Assembly: GCA_001603685.1 (NCBI GenBank)
Contig: LUZO01000239.1
Location: forward strand, 1 to 8,024
Length of the DNA: 8,024 bases
Direction of reading: 5' to 3'
Origin: Bacteroidales bacterium Bact_23
Lineage (GTDB): Bacteria; Bacteroidota; Bacteroidia; Bacteroidales; Lentimicrobiaceae
Under the pieces are notes generated by a model. It was not told the DNA's origin, ran no database searches, and saw nothing but the letters and a program-made list of their open reading frames with translations. Both the position numbers and the translations under genes were made by a program. This document shows positions 7,638 through 8,024 of this stretch, piece by piece (within the stretch, counting starts at the first letter, position 1; the number at the start of each line of letters is the position of its first letter).

Positions 7638-7645
7638 TACATTTG
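7638..7645 (+). promoter_or_regulatory. Candidate -7 element of a small transcript
   Basis: TACATTTG matches the TAnnTTTG consensus exactly and lies 15 bases before an ATG at 7661. No convincing -33 element is seen near 7615-7620. Its weight comes from the ordered arrangement with the short reading frame and the terminator that follow. Confidence 0.35.
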
Positions 7646-7660
7646 CAAAAAAGTATTCAA

Positions 7661-7753
7661 ATGGAAAACTTCACCCTGCCTGACGCAAAACAGGCCGGTT
7701 ATTCAGGCGCAAAACATCCCGTTGCATCAAACATGTACCGCCCCAAAACATAA
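7661..7753 (+). CDS. Possible 30-codon peptide gene or small RNA, unrecognised
   Basis: An ATG at 7661 opens a 30-residue frame beginning MENFTLPDAK and ending in TAA at 7751-7753. It has no signal peptide, no membrane segment and no motif I know. The frame runs straight into a hairpin terminator and lies just after a -7 element, so the stretch could produce a transcript of roughly 125 bases. It has no Shine-Dalgarno sequence, but that is normal in this phylum. It might equally be a non-coding RNA, or chance. The same frame is open further upstream, so the ATG choice rests only on the promoter position. Confidence 0.25.
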   Translation: MENFTLPDAKQAGYSGAKHPVASNMYRPKT

Positions 7754-7776
7754 AAAGGAGTCTGCAAACTCCTTTT
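7753..7776. terminator. Hairpin terminator
   Basis: AAAAGGAGT (7753-7761) pairs perfectly with ACTCCTTTT (7768-7776) around a six-base loop. Four T end the plus-strand stem, and five consecutive T are read on the minus strand (7756-7752). No known gene ends here on either strand within the window, so what it terminates is open: the small unit at 7638-7753, or minus-strand transcription coming from beyond the window. Confidence 0.55.
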
Positions 7777-7810
7777 ACCCGCCTCACGCCTTCCGATTGA
7801 AAACCCATAG

Positions 7811-7912
7811 ACAGAAATCCTGCACAAACTTGAAGCACTCGGGCTGAGCGAAGCTTCAGTTCAACAGAGGCTTAAAACGCAATTCCGTGAACTGCATTCG
7901 TTAAAGCCCTGA
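7811..7912 (+). pseudogene. Protein-like fragment without a start codon, possible gene remnant
   Basis: This frame reads TEILHKLEALGLSEASVQQR and continues for 13 more residues to a TGA at 7910-7912. The composition is natural for a soluble helical protein (Leu, Glu, Gln, Lys, Arg), unlike the overlapping frames. The preceding codon is TAG (7808-7810), and no ATG, GTG or TTG is present in frame before the fragment's middle, so it is not a complete gene. It could be the tail of a decayed gene whose front is lost, or a coincidence of 33 codons. I do not recognise the family. Confidence 0.25.
7831..7858. repeat. Imperfect inverted repeat inside the fragment
   Basis: TGAAGC (7831-7836) and GCTTCA (7853-7858) are perfect inverted copies, with an inner CTC/GAG pair (7838-7840 and 7846-7848). 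It could fold as a hairpin with a small internal loop. Short repeats of this look are common between genes in Bacteroidota, so it may be a dispersed repeat unit; the sequence alone does not settle this. Confidence 0.3.
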
Positions 7913-8024
7913 TTATTGGCGGCTGGCATTTTTATATACTTTCTAAGATTCTTTTGTTCCTACTATTAACCAAATCAGTTGTGAGTGTTTTATATTGCGA
8001 ATACTCGTCTATTGTCTTTGGAAA

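Larger units (their letters stand above)
7418..8024. other. Region without a confident gene
   Basis: About 600 bases with no reading frame resembling a known protein on either strand. It contains the M81 leader (from 7418), a GC-rich stretch around 7540-7640, a possible small transcription unit (7638-7776), a start-less protein-like fragment (7811-7912) and an AT-rich end (about 7913-8024). Two long open frames overlap each other on the plus strand at 7469-7847; their translations are rich in Lys, Arg, Ser and Pro and look non-natural. The AT-rich end may be the leader of a gene that starts beyond the window, but I see no clear promoter there. Confidence 0.6.

Noticed and set aside
7469..7847. 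Two overlapping plus-strand frames (7469-7753 and 7587-7847) as full genes
   Set aside because: Both translations are rich in Lys, Arg, Ser and Pro and unlike natural proteins, and they overlap each other. Only the last 30 codons of the first are kept, as a low-confidence candidate, because of the promoter and terminator around them.
7985..8019. Possible promoter at the window end (TTG, then TGTCTTTG)
   Set aside because: The -7 candidate has a mismatch at its key A, the spacing is too short, and no gene start is visible after it within the window.

Overview
The window looks like chromosome of a member of the Bacteroidota. The evidence is the A-rich gene leaders without Shine-Dalgarno sequences, -7 promoter elements of the TAnnTTTG type, a secreted LacZ-type GH2 enzyme, and protein sequences of Bacteroidota character. 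Genus cannot be told from the sequence. There are no rRNA or tRNA genes, no CRISPR array, no recognisable insertion sequence and no phage genes.

Layout. Bases 1-61 hold a promoter and short leader. Bases 62-3310 (+) encode a complete exported GH2 beta-galactosidase with both catalytic glutamates. A strong bidirectional terminator (3348-3382) separates it from three genes on the minus strand. In minus-strand order these are: a membrane-anchored M81 (MlrC-like) metallopeptidase-family lipoprotein (7417-5852), which ends in two hairpins, the second a clear terminator; a 123-residue FMN-binding split-barrel protein very like the Desulfovibrio FMN-binding protein (5716-5345), with its own -7 element; and an MprF-type aminoacyl-phosphatidylglycerol synthase (5267-3453). 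The last two lie 77 bases apart in the same direction and are probably co-transcribed.

The most notable point is that the MprF protein lacks most of its N-terminal flippase domain. Recognisable homology starts abruptly about ten residues into the protein, at the conserved PFLRGLGVVE stretch near the end of that domain. The membrane part of the synthase half and the whole DUF2156 catalytic domain are intact. This is either a synthase-only derivative or the remains of a 5' deletion.

Bases 7418-8024 carry no confident gene. They hold a possible tiny transcription unit (-7 element, 30-codon reading frame, hairpin terminator at 7638-7776), a protein-like reading frame of 33 codons without a start (7811-7912) that may be a gene remnant, and an AT-rich end.

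The four genes do not form an obvious pathway: polysaccharide or oligosaccharide hydrolysis, envelope lipid modification, a small flavoprotein and a lipoprotein hydrolase. I see no convincing new multi-gene system. The points worth a second look are the truncated mprF, the possible small transcript, and the start-less fragment.
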